Positions 49,527 to 60,648 of a DNA stretch of 64,000 bases are shown piece after piece. The notes below the pieces were generated by a model. The model worked only from the letters and a program-made list of their open reading frames with translations. It was not told where the DNA came from and ran no database searches. Source of the DNA: Cadophora sp. MPI-SDFR-AT-0126 (taxonomy: Eukaryota > Ascomycota > Leotiomycetes > Helotiales > Ploettnerulaceae); the NCBI GenBank assembly GCA_020747065.1, contig JAGMVK010000004.1, positions 1,240,001 to 1,304,000 on the forward strand. The letters run 5' to 3'. Position numbers and translations under genes: made by a program. Position 1 is the stretch's first letter. Every line of letters begins with the position of its first letter.

Positions 49527-50630
49527 ATGACCTTCCTCACTAAAATTTTGGTTACCATCGCCCTCACTAAAATAACTTTCGCACAACGTCCCGCCAATGT
49601 ATCCATCTGCAATTACTACTCCCAAACAATCCTCGGCGAGAACACAGCAGCAAGTCAAAAGCTCTTGATGACATTAATCATCAATACCGTCGTGCTAGGC
49701 AACTACACCACTCCGAACGTCGGCATACCCGTCCACGGCATCGCTTCCCCTGGTGTCCAAGATGGCCAAGACGTCAACCTTCTACCGTATTTCACTGGTG
49801 CACTTCTGTCAACTAATGGTGGTGGCGATGTCGGTGTTTCGAAATTGTTCTTGGATGACGGTGGTGCGGGTGCGTTGAGCATGAATATGTCTTCTCTTGG
49901 GACGAATTCTGCGCAATTGTAAGACTCTTGTCCTTGAAGAATCGGGTAGTTGTGCTGATTTGATGAAGCTTTCTACTCAACCATATCTGGCAGTACTTTG
50001 GAACTTTAATCAACTGCTCTGAGCAAGGCAAAAGCGATGTCTTCCCAGCTTATGAAGGCGAACCAAGCATGTATCAGGTACACCGGTAAGTCTTCTCTGC
50101 TTCATTGTCGCTTGATAACACTTCAACACATTGCTTCTTAGCATTACAAAGTGACTGAAAACATCTTTAATAACAGTTTCATGGACATATCCAAAGCCGA
50201 AAACGACTTCTTCATCCAACAACTCGTCGACGCATCCGCCTCAATCGGCTTCTCCCCAGCTGACGCCGAGAACTGGAGGAAGCTGATGGCCCCATACAAT
50301 ACGCGCTGTGCACCCGCCTTCGCTGTGAATGGTGTACGAGGCGGTGCGGATCTGCAGGCTGTGTGCATAAATGACGATTGTCCTCTTGACGAAGCTGCAA
50401 ACTGCGATGCGTATCCGAGCAAAGGAGTGGCGGTTGTTCCTGCGAATGCGACTATTGCGGGCGCTTCGCCTTCAACTTCTGGGACGGTGATGCCATCGGC
50501 CTCTGGGACTGCAAATGGGAGTGCGAGCGCTATTCCGACCAGTTTAGCTTCGGGCATGGAACACGGATTTGGATTGCAGATTTTGGTTACTGTGCTTGCT
50601 GCTGGGATGATTGCTTACTTCCAGCTTTGA
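49527..50630 (+). CDS. Secreted GPI-anchored fungal protein, unknown function
   Basis: Exons 49527-49918, 49969-50085, 50177-50630, 320 residues. A signal peptide (about 1-20, MTFLTKILVTIALTKITFAQ) precedes a conserved ectodomain of a fungal family that I recognise by pattern but cannot name (SICNYYSQTILGENTAAS, TPNVGIPVHGIASPGV, YFGTLINCSEQG, MYQVHRFMDISKAENDFF). Conserved Cys suggest disulfides and several NxS/T sites glycosylation. A Ser/Thr/Ala-rich stalk and a hydrophobic C-terminus (LQILVTVLAAGMIAYFQL) indicate a GPI anchor. Splice choice: the acceptor TGATGAAG at 49968 and the acceptor AACAG at 50176 restore the family sequence; other acceptors give stops or lose it. It is probably at the cell wall or plasma membrane. 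It is tail-to-tail with the sedolisin gene, 386 bp apart. Confidence 0.85.
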
Positions 50631-51016
50631 AGTGAGAATACGGGAACGGTATACTTGAATGAGACGCTGGAGTGTTCGATGAACGAAGAAGATTGTAAGG
50701 GATGGGGATCAGAAGGACCACCTAATTTTTTGATTATCAAGACAGGATCAGATCATACTGTGACCTCAATCCACACTTTGAGTTTCCTCTACTTCTCAAT
50801 CAAAGATATTACGACAGCTACCGGGCATCGATCAAAGTCAAGTGCATCATGTGAAAATATTCGGGCGTAGACTCTGTGTAAATTATGAATAAAAAACTTG
50901 GAGCACAAAACAGTGATTAATCCGACACTCGCGATCATTCCATTCATCTTGTTCACTCGAACATACCATAAAATACTTCGCCAGATACACCCACCCATCC
51001 GAAACCCCTGGTATGT
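50631..51016. other. Convergent 3' intergenic region
   Basis: 386 bp between the stop codons of two genes facing each other. It presumably holds both 3' UTRs; nothing else is seen. Confidence 0.6.
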
Positions 51017-53289
51017 TCAAGGAAGTGCCGTGAAAACAGCAAGAAGCTTAGCATAATTTGGCGTTCCAAGACCTGTCACAGGGTCCCATCCGGCGACGGC
51101 AGTGAACCCTGCCGTGCCACATCCCTGATTGCCTCCAGTGACAATGTCAGTGAAAGCATCAGGATTGGCGTAAATGGTCGGGTTGATGAAACCAACAGGA
51201 GATTTCCCTGCCTGTATCCTTTGCTCGTTGATCAAGGTGATGATGGCACCGAAAGTAGGAGCAGACGCTGAAGTACCGTAGACGAGTGACAGAGACCCAT
51301 CGACAGCGACGACGTAGTTTGCTCCATTGGCCGAAACATCCGGGTAGCCTCTGACGGTTTGAGAATTGTTGTATTGCGTGGCGGTGTATGTTGGCTTGTG
51401 CGAGGTGAAGTATGTCGCAACAGCAGATGCCTGGTACGAGGGCATGGCAAACACGTTACTGAAGCCGCCGCCGGAGTAAATGACGGTCTGGCATGCTTCT
51501 TCAGGAGCTGTGGCTGTGACGGCGGTATTGGGTTTGATCTGTGTGGCACCTACAGATGTGAGATACGGGCAAGTCCCTGGGAATGACGGATTAAAAGTTC
51601 CAGTAGTGCCGGTGTTGTAAGTCCCTCCAGCACATTTAGCTCTGGTGCAGCATTGGCCGCCATTACCCGCGACTCCGTAGTCGCCGGATGAGTATAGAAA
51701 CGTGACTCCCGCGAGACCGAGTTTCATGTACTCGTTGCATTGACGCGTTTCGTAGGCAGCTGAGAGGTCTGCTTCGTTATAACCGTATGAAGTGGAAATA
51801 ACGGAAGCAGGTGTGAAAGCCCCACAAGTCTAATTATCCCGAACTGAAATCAGCAAGCGCGTCTAGCAAAGCATCTTTGAGCGAATGATGTCTTGAACGG
51901 ACATACCGCAGCACCTTTGTATCCTCCACTAGCAGTATCTGGATAGATTCCATCGTAGGTAGGATTATCTCCACCCCCAGAAGTACAGTACGAACCATCA
52001 ATGGCATCCAAAAAATTGTTGAAGGAGGCACCTTCGACAGTATCCCCAGTCTGGTAGAGTGTGACATTTTGCGGGTACACTAGGTACTCGTCAGAATAAT
52101 TTTAAATATGGTGCTGGGTTTGAAAGGGATACTTACCCAGAGCGATAGCATATTCAAGATCTAGGTCTGACTCTCCGTTGTAATCGAAACTTTGACTGCT
52201 AGTCTGAACGACTGCACCATCGATCAGGTCTACAGTCGGACCAGTAGCTGTTGGAATTTGACGTGCCAAGTTGGCATAGAAGAGATTGAGGTCAGATTGC
52301 AAGTAAGCCTGAGGAGTGTATTCCACGATGCCATAAGACGATCTGGCGGTATTAACGACCGTCGCGAAAGTCATAGGGGAATGCCAAACTTACAGCGCAA
52401 GAGAACCATTGGTGAATCCGTACAAAGCACGTAGACACTCCGGAGTAACATAGGTGTAGCAATTTGCCAAGCTGAAGGTGACAGCCGGTTGTGGAGTAGC
52501 ATTAGGGTCAGGGTGAACTTGGGGTACGGGCTTGACTTTTAGGCTTCGACCCTGCAAGTCTCGGCGTTGCTTCTTCGGTCGGACAGTTGCATCAAAATGG
52601 ATGGTTGGTGTGATTATATCGATATGCTGTCTGATGCTAGCCGGAACGCTGTACTCATCGCAGGCAAGATGATCGTTTCCAGTATTGGCGTTGGTGTAGA
52701 TTGAGTACTCAGTTTTGAGCAGAGACTCGGCTTCTTCGACTGTGGCGTTGATTTTGAGCCAAGTCAAGCTTTTGGAGCTCTGGATTCTATCATGGGCAAT
52801 TCCGCTCTCAACTAGCCATTGCTTGACAGCAGTAACTGTCTCGGTTGATGGAGCGAAAGTCTCTTTGATCTGATTGGGTCAGTGCTTGCTCTGTGGAGGG
52901 CTTTCTTCACAAACCTGTTGCATAGACCAGTGCTTGCCATAGTTTGAGCTCTCCGGGTGTGAGACATCCATCAATAGCTCGTAGCCTCTATCTGTGGCAG
53001 GCATTAGAAATTAATTTGGGGGACCTTTTGGTAGAGTCGGCGGCGCGGAGGTAGCAGCTTAGGCAACGAAGCAAGGAGAAGACGCAGTGAGTGTGAACAT
53101 ACCAAGATTTCTTTGTGTCAGACCAATAGACAGTGGGATAATTGCGTCTCGGTTGAGCTTGGCATCTCTTTTGCGCCATTTATCTAGTTGGGCTTCGCGC
53201 TTCTCGTGAACGACATGGGTAGGTGGTGCGGGATGACCAAAGGAAGAAGTCACAACTCCACTGACGAGAATTAAGATAGAGAGCTTCAT
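51017..53289 (-). CDS. Sedolisin-family (S53) secreted serine-carboxyl protease
   Basis: Exons 53289-53103, 52991-52915, 52869-52394, 52342-52137, 52079-51907, 51829-51017, 643 residues. A signal peptide (about 1-19) is followed by a pro-domain to roughly residue 205, with RGYELLMDVSHPESSNYGKHW, the usual pro-domain motif. The catalytic domain has E304 and D308 (GESDLDLEYA), oxyanion D423 (YSSGDYGVAG) and nucleophile S560 (YGTSASAP). The calcium-site elements FTDIVTGGNQGC and GWDPVTGLGTPN lie near the end. It resembles fungal tripeptidyl-peptidases/sedolisins that act at acid pH outside the cell. All catalytic residues are present, so the protein should be active after pro-domain removal. Upstream there is a TATATA element and a GATAAG site, consistent with nitrogen control (inference). 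Confidence 0.95.
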
Positions 53290-53359
53290 GATGAAGTACG
53301 AGAAGAAGTTTGCTTCTCTGAGAGAGAGACAGGACTATGACCCAGGAAATTCCAAAGCC

Positions 53360-53366
53360 ATATATA
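53360..53366 (-). promoter_or_regulatory. TATA-like element of the sedolisin gene
   Basis: On the minus strand an ACTATATATGG sequence lies about 70 bp upstream of the sedolisin ATG, a normal place for a fungal TATA box. The function is inferred from position only. Confidence 0.4.
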
Positions 53367-53500
53367 GTTGAGCTACATTAGCTAGGGCAGATGCAGCCTT
53401 AGCTGATCTTGCCATTTCAACACCTTGACCTGCAAAGGCCCAGGGGTTACGTAGGCTCGACATTACCGGGGTTTATATCTCTTGACCAAAGCTTATTCGC

Positions 53501-53506
53501 GATAAG
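53501..53506 (+). promoter_or_regulatory. GATAAG site upstream of protease gene
   Basis: GATAAG, the AreA/NIT2-type nitrogen regulator core, lies about 210 bp upstream of the sedolisin start. A single hexamer is weak evidence; it is plausible because secreted proteases are often nitrogen-regulated. Confidence 0.25.
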
Positions 53507-54846
53507 ACTCTCGTCTGTTGTCTTGGGCAAAATTGCATATGCTTCTTGAACAGGAAGGTTGTGCATGGGAAAAAAAAAGCATATCCCACCAATACAATTA
53601 GCTAGAAGCGGGCAGTCATAAGCTTCATGTGGCAGAATAGGCCCACTATGACTTGCGATGGATCTCTATGGTTGTTTCTATAATAGAGATAATATATGTA
53701 AGGATAAGCAGAGCATAAGTCCATAGAGCCTTTTGAACCTCATCGATGCCTCGAAGCCTCTTTTGCGGGAGATGGTCGCTTTTTGGAAGGTGACATGCGG
53801 GGTATTCAATAAACGCTCGGAGTTGCTGCAGGTGCAGTGATCGTGACCTTGTAACGATGTGATTCTTATCTTGATCATGCTCAGATACCTGGCTGATTTG
53901 TGCGCTAGCTGGCAGCAAAGTGGGATGAACTGTGAAAAGAGGTCTAGTGATTCCGACCCATGATCCTACAAGGGGGAATAAGGCAAAGGCACAATTGTAG
54001 AAACACTGGCCGGCACTTGCGCATACATGCCGACAAGATATGTCGGAGCGCTCGGGCTGTGGAGGAACGAGCAAGCTCTGCTGGAGGTCGCTCCTAATCT
54101 AGAAGGAGAAAACATTATGAGATGCAACCCCCGGTCACGCAAAGAACGGGGACAGCCTCAGACCGGGTTCCACCCATGTTCAAATTGATGATAACCAATC
54201 CCACACCACCACAACGATGCGATGGCGATAAATCTCATGGCTGTTGAAAGCCACGAATTTGAACTGCGCTCAAGCCTGACAAAGAAAAATCATGCACCAG
54301 AGCTCATGTTGCATAAAATTCAATACTGCGATTTTAGGATCAAGATGCGCCTAGTCCATATATCCAGCAACGCTTGTTGCAGGACCCCACCGCGGAAGAC
54401 AGATGAAGGTTGTGTTTTGCTAATGTCTTTCATATTCATAACAGTTCTCTACCTTGATTTGGGCAAGTCCTACCTCATCGCTTCCAAGGGAGAATTTCCT
54501 TATCCATCTTGATGCAAATGAATGCTTACGCTTAGCATTTTTCCTGGGTCCATCTCTAGAGTAACTCGGCTGACTAGAATGCGAATGCTTTTGATTGTGA
54601 CGATTTCATACCCTGTGCAAACAATTTGCACATTCCAGGGCCGTGTCTAGTGGATAACGAGTCGGAGCACGAGAAGAAAAGTGTGCCGATCACGACCCGA
54701 ATAGTTCGGATGTGTTGGGTTGATAGAGCAGTCTGGCTGTTCAGTAATACTGCTCATTAGAAACGTCGTTCTCGAGATCTCTGAAAGTGTCAGTGCCAGG
54801 CAGGACCTTTCAATAGCTACTGTCAAGTTTTACATACAACTTGCAA
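53507..54846. other. Intergenic, no gene seen
   Basis: 1.3 kb between two minus-strand genes. Small open frames (53646-54074 minus, 54222-54512 plus) have no recognisable features. Confidence 0.5.
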
Positions 54847-55254
54847 TTACTTCTTGAGGCCGTGCAGGTTGCTTTGGAATAAGATGGTGATCGTTGTTGG
54901 TTTCGCTTGCTTCTTGTCAGATGCTGCAAATCCAGTGATCTGGATCTGAGTTCCGTTGCCTTGGGGGCCGACGTTTGTTGTTGCTGGGCTTGTGACCGTA
55001 GGCGTTGTATCGTGGAACTTGAAGCAGACCGAAATCTCCTTGGGAATCGAATCGTTGAGCGAGATGATTGGCAACCCAAAGACTTTGTCGGCGAGGACAT
55101 ACTGGGGATTTGGACCGACAAAGGTTGCACCAAAAGTGGCACTTCCGTCAGTCCAATTGACAGAGATTTGTGAGCGTTCCTCGTAAAGCGAGAGTGCAGT
55201 GAGATACATGGACGTGGTGCCTTCAGGAACTTGAATCTTGAGCGGCGTCGACAT
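54847..55254 (-). CDS. Small uncharacterised beta-rich protein (135 aa)
   Basis: Single exon, 135 residues from the ATG at 55254 (MSTPLKIQVPEGTTSM); the frame opens 23 codons upstream, but that part reads as a leader. The sequence alternates short hydrophobic and polar stretches (MYLTALSLYEERSQISVNW, TFGATFVGPNPQYVL, ISVCFKFHDTTPTV, GTQIQITGFAA, TTITILFQS), typical of an all-beta sandwich fold, and it has no signal peptide or membrane span. I do not recognise a named family; a lectin-like or C2-like fold is a guess. It is divergent from the FHIP gene, with 305 bp between starts. Confidence 0.65.
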   Translation of the reverse strand: MSTPLKIQVPEGTTSMYLTALSLYEERSQISVNWTDGSATFGATFVGPNPQYVLADKVFGLPIISLNDSIPKEISVCFKFHDTTPTVTSPATTNVGPQGNGTQIQITGFAASDKKQAKPTTITILFQSNLHGLKK

Positions 55255-55559
55255 CGTATGATATTCGATTCTTGTGGTCTGAGTAGAGTTTACTAGCGAA
55301 TTATGGCAGCGAATTTCGCTCAAGAAGATGGCCTAGATTACTGAGATGTATGCTCCGGTTGTTGGGTAAGTGTTGGTCGTGATATCTCATCGAGAGGGGA
55401 AGGCATACAGTATCGTTCTGAGGCTTGATTTTAGGCTTCGTGTGGCTGAAGGTGGCTTGTGCTTCGACCCTCTGACGCGGAGAGATGTCAAGCGCGCCCG
55501 CGCGTTTGAGGCCAAAATTATATCAATGCAACCAGAAAAATGATGAACTCTATGCAGCG
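55255..55559. promoter_or_regulatory. Divergent promoter, small beta protein / FHIP gene
   Basis: 305 bp between two start codons pointing apart; no coding content. Both promoters must lie here. Confidence 0.55.
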
Positions 55560-58525
55560 ATGGACTTTGTAAGGTCTACCTTTTATTTGGTTTTGTGCCT
55601 GGCTAATAATCGTTCTAGTGGTCACGTTTGATAGCGGGCACTTCCCTTGCCCCAGCTGGCAATAAAGCCTCTACGAACAATCCTGAGAAGCGTCTGGCAC
55701 GCTTCAAGAAAGAGTACAGCCAGCTTTTGGTTGGTGCAAGTCGACACTGTCATAGGATCAAGCTGACCGTTATATAGCAAATATGGCGTGGGGCATCGAA
55801 TCTATCAAGGGACCATGAAGCGGCCGAGAACATCCGGGATAGTCTTCAACAGCTCACAGCAATCATCAGCGATGAATCCCGACGCCCTCTACCACATCCG
55901 TGCATCACATTTGCATCCGCAAAGCAGATATATGTGCCCATAGGCAAGATTGCCACGACATCATACAATGAGTGGATTATTCGGGAGGGGGTGGCATTCT
56001 TTGCAACTCTGATCGACAGTGAAGAGGAGGACTTTGTGGAAAATGATACCTTCTCGAACAGTCTGATGAACCTTTTAGTTCGTATTACTGGGGCAAACAG
56101 CATACGCCTAGGATCGGATACGGAGGTCGAGGTTGTCGAACTGTCGTTCAATATTACTACAAAGATCAGGCTTGATCCGGAAATTCTACCCGCTTGGTTC
56201 ACGGCGCAGGAGAGAAGTGATGCGCCAGAAGATGGGCAAGATGCTCATGAAAAGTTTACCGGCAAGACACACAAGGAAGACTTTCCGCTGTTCTATCTGT
56301 TGATAGATTACATCCATCACGAAGGCCGGATCGGCGACTTTGCTAGAACCGGACTCCTATACATTATCGAAGCAGCATCTAGTTCAGTTGCTTTGGAGCA
56401 ATGGATTGTCGAGAGTGATCTGGCAACCTTAATGGCAACTGGCCTTGGTGCACTGTATAGTCAACTAAGCCGGAAATTGGTCATTGACCATCCGCTTGAG
56501 GATTTACCTCCAATTCTCGCATTGTCAGACTACCAACAGCCGCACACAACTTCAGAAATCGTCAGTTCATCGTCTCCTGACTTTCAGATGCATATGGAAA
56601 CATTCTTGTCACACTTGGTGTTTTGGCAAGATGTCCTCAACCATTGCAAGTCGGGTGAGGTTAAGCAGACACTACTAGAGCATTTCCAGGTCATATTTCT
56701 CCAGCAATTATTGTACGTTCCTAAATCTACTGTCAGTAATTAAATCTAACGGCAATATAGATACCCCTCATTACTTGAATCATCTGATGTGGACGGAGGG
56801 TCATCCGTTGCCGTCCTCACTTATTTGCGAAGAATACTTGAGGCACTGGATCATCCAGATATGATTCATCTGATCCTCCATTATCTCCTGGCTTTACCAG
56901 AGACAGCTCCAGCCCCATCAGGATCAAGAGCATCTGTCAGCGCCGCAAGAAAGCGGAAGTCGATGGATCTTGCAACAATGATGTCTACCCAAGTTGAGAC
57001 GACATCAACTCCTGCACTATTCAACTTGGTTGATCTGATACAAGCCAGTCTTCGATCGTTGAACGAGCAAACAATATCCGTGACATTGCAACTAGTTTCT
57101 GTGATCTTGAGAAGACATCACCGATATGCTGTCACCACTCTACTTTGGACGAGCCAGACCTTGGCCGATGGCCCACAGCGGACTATCGGTGCTCATGAGA
57201 TGGAAATGGGTTTCTTACTCGGGCTTGCCGGAAATGTAGGAGGTGACGACAATTTCGACGAGGTTTATGAAAACCATATCAAGGATTGCACGAGTATGTT
57301 AGAAAGCCATTCGTGCTCAATAACCTTGATTGCCCCAAAGTCAGTAGGCGGCACTTCAAAATTCACTGGGTCACAAGCAACCATACCTGGAGCGCCTCGA
57401 GACATTCGATCGCATACTCTACGGCCAGAAGACCCTATGTTAAAGACACTGGTTGCTATACTAGCCAATTTCTTTGTCAATTCAGTGGAGACTAACCTGT
57501 CTCTTACTGGCTCTATTGTTGATTTGGCTACATGCGGCTTCATGAGAATTGATGGATGGCTACTGCCAGACCCATCACGATATGTATATGACGAAGAAGA
57601 AGAGGCCGATGGTGTCGACGATCCGCTGCTGCTAGGTCTGGGAGATTCCCTGGAGGCAGAAGAGAAACTACAAATCCGCCTATTGAAGAAAGCACGCAGG
57701 ACTCCCAAGTGGTCCGAATCACAGGCTCCGGCAATGTTGAAAGAGCTAAAGAAGCTCGTCGATCAAATCTCGACCTACCGAGTAGAGATACCACGCTTCG
57801 ATGAGCTCCTCCAGCAACGTCGCGAGGCGTTTCAAGCTGCATCTTCAGCACATGCCACTCCCATTCCTATCCGTCAACAAGCTCCTCGTTCTAGCTTCGA
57901 CTCCCAGTCGCGATCTGTATCACCACCACGACCATCCGCCCTGGATGCTCTCGCCCAGCGCATCTTTCCTGAACTCGGAACACCATCAAGATCGAACTCT
58001 CCGCGAGGCCGCAGAAGCCAGGAAAGAAGCAGTGGTTTGAGTGGAGGATACGGCTATGCCACGCCTACATCTTCACGCAATCCTGTACCCCCCTCACAAT
58101 TTCCGATGGGGATTGATCACACCTCCCGCGGCAGCTCAAGGGCATTCTCACCCAGTCCACTGCGAGACGCAGAGAAAGGCGTGAAGGGAGTGCCAGCCAG
58201 CCAAGCGGCAGCGTTTGCAGCCATCGATCAGAGCATCTTAGCACGCAAAGTTTCACAACCTTTCCCCAAGAACAAGGTGGCTCCCATCCCATTCCCCAGC
58301 TTGAAATCCTCCGGCGAAGATGGGAGTGCGGAGGGCAATGTTGCAGGAGCCGATGAGAGTACATTGTCCGAAGACAATCACGGTGCTGAGAAGGACGAGG
58401 AGCAAAAGATGGTCAGCGTCAACCATGTTTTGACGAACATAATCATACTACAGGAGTTCTTGCTGGAGTTAGCCGCGTTAGTGCAGGTACGGGCCGGCCT
58501 TTTTGGAGAGGTCAGGTATGTTTAG
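55560..58525 (+). CDS. fhipA: FHIP/RAI16-like protein (FTS-Hook-FHIP complex subunit)
   Basis: Exons 55560-55568, 55619-55729, 55778-56712, 56761-58525, 939 residues. The first exon is only 9 nt and codes MDF, joined to WSRLIAGTSLAP. The retinoic-acid-induced-16-like domain covers about 40-560: EKRLARFKKEYSQLLQIW, NEWIIREGVAFFATLIDSEE, LSHLVFWQDVLNHC and LTYLRRILEALDHPDMIHLIL. A Ser/Pro/Arg-rich disordered region (about 690-880) precedes a conserved C-terminal block ending VQVRAGLFGEVRYV. In Aspergillus nidulans FhipA links HookA and dynein to early endosomes through RabA/Rab5, and this gene should do the same in long-distance endosome transport along hyphae. Every junction keeps the frame. 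Confidence 0.93.
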
Positions 58526-58720
58526 TCTGCGGTGCTTGTTGGCTAGTAAGAGATACCTGTTCGCGCTTTCACGTTCTTGTACATGGTGTTATGGGTTTTA
58601 TGTGTGCTCGGAGGTTTGTAATTACGCTATTCCATTCCTCTCTTGTTTTGTTGACTTCAATTCTGTTCCCTTCCCACCAACGCCCCAAGTTCCAGCGCCT
58701 CTTCCCATGTTGCTTTCCTT

Positions 58721-59081
58721 CTAGAAATTAGGGTCTCTAGTGAATAACCCCAGCACCATCTCCAATGCTCTTAGTGCGACCTCATGTTCGCTTGCGTTTG
58801 CGTTTGCACCTTGAATCATAGGTTGCATCTCGATGTCTCCTGTCGCTATTTTGTGTCAGCGTAAGTACTTATTCTATTTCTAACATTGACTCTGACGTTT
58901 GTGAGAAAGTAACTCACGAGGAGGAATGTTGCGGTTATGTCTGAGGTAGAGAGTTGCAATGATTGCGAGGACTGCAAGGAGGGTTGCGGTAAGGCCGAAC
59001 GCGAGGCTGATCGTGTCGCTTGTTGTGACTGGAGCTTGGTCAGATATGGGGACATTCAATATTCAGATCACACATACGCAT
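58721..59081 (-). CDS. Single-pass membrane microprotein (81 aa), 4-nt first exon
   Basis: Exons 59081-59078 (ATGC only), 59034-58918, 58845-58721 join to 81 residues. Intron 1 is 43 nt, donor GTATGT, with TATCTGACC before acceptor AAG. Intron 2 is 72 nt, donor GTGAGT, acceptor AAAATAG. The product begins MPPVTTSDTISLAFG, has one membrane span (about 10-32, LAFGLTATLLAVLAIIATLY), then a basic/Pro flank RHNRNIPPP and an acidic-to-helical cytosolic tail (EHEVALRALEMVLGLF) ending DPNF. The positive charges after the span suggest the N-terminus faces out (inference). A 15-nt A run lies about 60 nt upstream in the sense strand. It is convergent with the FHIP gene, 195 bp between stops. No family is recognised; similar small single-span proteins are common in ascomycetes. 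Confidence 0.7.
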
Positions 59082-59140
59082 TTTCAAACTTGTGAATTCA
59101 TAAATTGGAAGGTTGTAGTCATGTACGATGGGGCTTGTCC

Positions 59141-59155
59141 TTTTTTTTTTTTTTT
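59141..59155. repeat. 15-nt homopolymer T run (A run on minus strand)
   Basis: Fifteen consecutive T on the plus strand. On the minus strand it would be an oligo(A) tract in the probable 5' leader of the microprotein gene. Confidence 0.9.
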
Positions 59156-60633
59156 CTGTTTGTATCTGCTCAGAAAGAGCTTTCAGGTCAAGATATATGA
59201 GATGAGGAGTGCCTTATCCTTCCTTATTGGCAGCTCTACTTCGTCGGATTCGTACGAATCACGATTTTGTTTAAGGTATGATAGCCTCGAATTCCGCAGC
59301 CATCTTCATTTCAGTTCCCTATTGCTGTGCCCTATGTTGCAGTAGAATAGACGTGCATGGTTTGTAGTGCCTCTTGGTGGCATTCTGGTGAAGTCGATTG
59401 CTCCCAGCTGGATCCTCCTTCCATTGCGTCCTAAGTGCAGGCCAGGGCCTCTTAGGCCCCCCCTGTCAAGCCAACGCAGTAAGCGCATCCATCTACTGGG
59501 GACCCAAGGGTCCTCGTAAAGTGGGTCACCGTGGTGGGCCGATCAATGTCATTGATATATGGGGGCGCAGCTGCATACGAACATACCAACCGTTGGTATC
59601 CGTCATGGTTCAGCATTTCCAGCTGGTCGACAAATGACAACCTCCGACGCCCATTACAGAATCGTCGATGTGAGAAGTCGGAAATCCCGCCGCCACGCCA
59701 CGGCAAGCAGGGCAGCCACAGGGAACAATGAACGAAAAGTCGAGAGGCACAATGCACCAATGGCTTCAAGTTGCCCCAAAGTCGCATTGCTCCAATCGGA
59801 CATCAGCTCACAACGCCAACAGAGACTGATCGTGCCGCATGACGTCCTAGGGTAAGAGTGCCTAGGGTGCTATCCTGCACCTTCGAGAGTCCCAGGCCGT
59901 AGAAACTGGGCGTCGGTAAACTGTATGGAAAAGAATGAGAGACCACACGGAGCCGCACATTTTCAACAGTACAAGCAGAGATGTGTAGATCCGGCTCTCG
60001 CGTCAATGGTTTTATGTTTTTTTTTCTTGCAGATCTTAACGCTTTGTACTATAAGTCTGCAGCACAGCAGGCCGGAGGTTACTAACTTGCGGAACTAGCC
60101 TTTCCTACCTGCTAGTAAGAAGCTAAAAGCGTCTCTCGATAGAAGTCACAGTCACACGAAACATTTAATAAAAGCGGATGGCAGAATGGTATGTTTATAA
60201 GCTTAATGATGGTGATGGTGATGGTGCTTGTCATGTTCGCAGAACTTGGAGTGCTAGCGCCCTTTGCTTCAGAGGAGCATTGCTAGACAGGCTAAGCAAA
60301 TTCGCTTCCAGGCTGCCAGGGAAGACAAACCTTGAAGTGAGTTCTAATTCTCAAGATTTACCAACCTACCACCGTTGTTGTCGCCATCTCAAAATCAAAC
60401 TCGTAATCTTATGCTCAATCTTGTTTTCCGCGTATTTCGTCTCCTCATGCATTTCACATCCCACGGCGCCTCTATTTACGAACCCAGAATTTCCCAAGTC
60501 GTATCCCCAAATACCCCGCCAGATTCTTCTGATCCATAGTAGTCAGCAAAACATCATTCCTGTGACATATTTTCCGGCGCCCTCTCACCAGCAAACCGAT
60601 CTTTCAAAAACCAACAGCACACCAGCGCCAGCC

Positions 60634-60648
60634 AAAAAAAAAAAAAAA
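60634..60648. repeat. 15-nt homopolymer A run
   Basis: Fifteen consecutive A. It could be a simple microsatellite or the tail of an old retrotransposed copy; no element body is recognised before it. Confidence 0.9.

Noticed and set aside
50078..50141. Alternative second intron (GTACAC...CTTAG) of the GPI-protein gene
   Set aside because: It keeps a frame but loses the conserved VHRFMDISKAEN sequence that donor GTAAGT at 50086 and acceptor AACAG at 50176 produce.
44839..53289. A secondary-metabolite gene cluster around the Zn2Cys6 regulator
   Set aside because: The neighbours are a hydrolase, a GPI protein and a protease; no synthase, P450 or transporter backbone is present.
57265..57708. 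147-codon minus-strand frame inside the FHIP gene
   Set aside because: Shadow of FHIP exon 4; codon composition follows from the sense strand.
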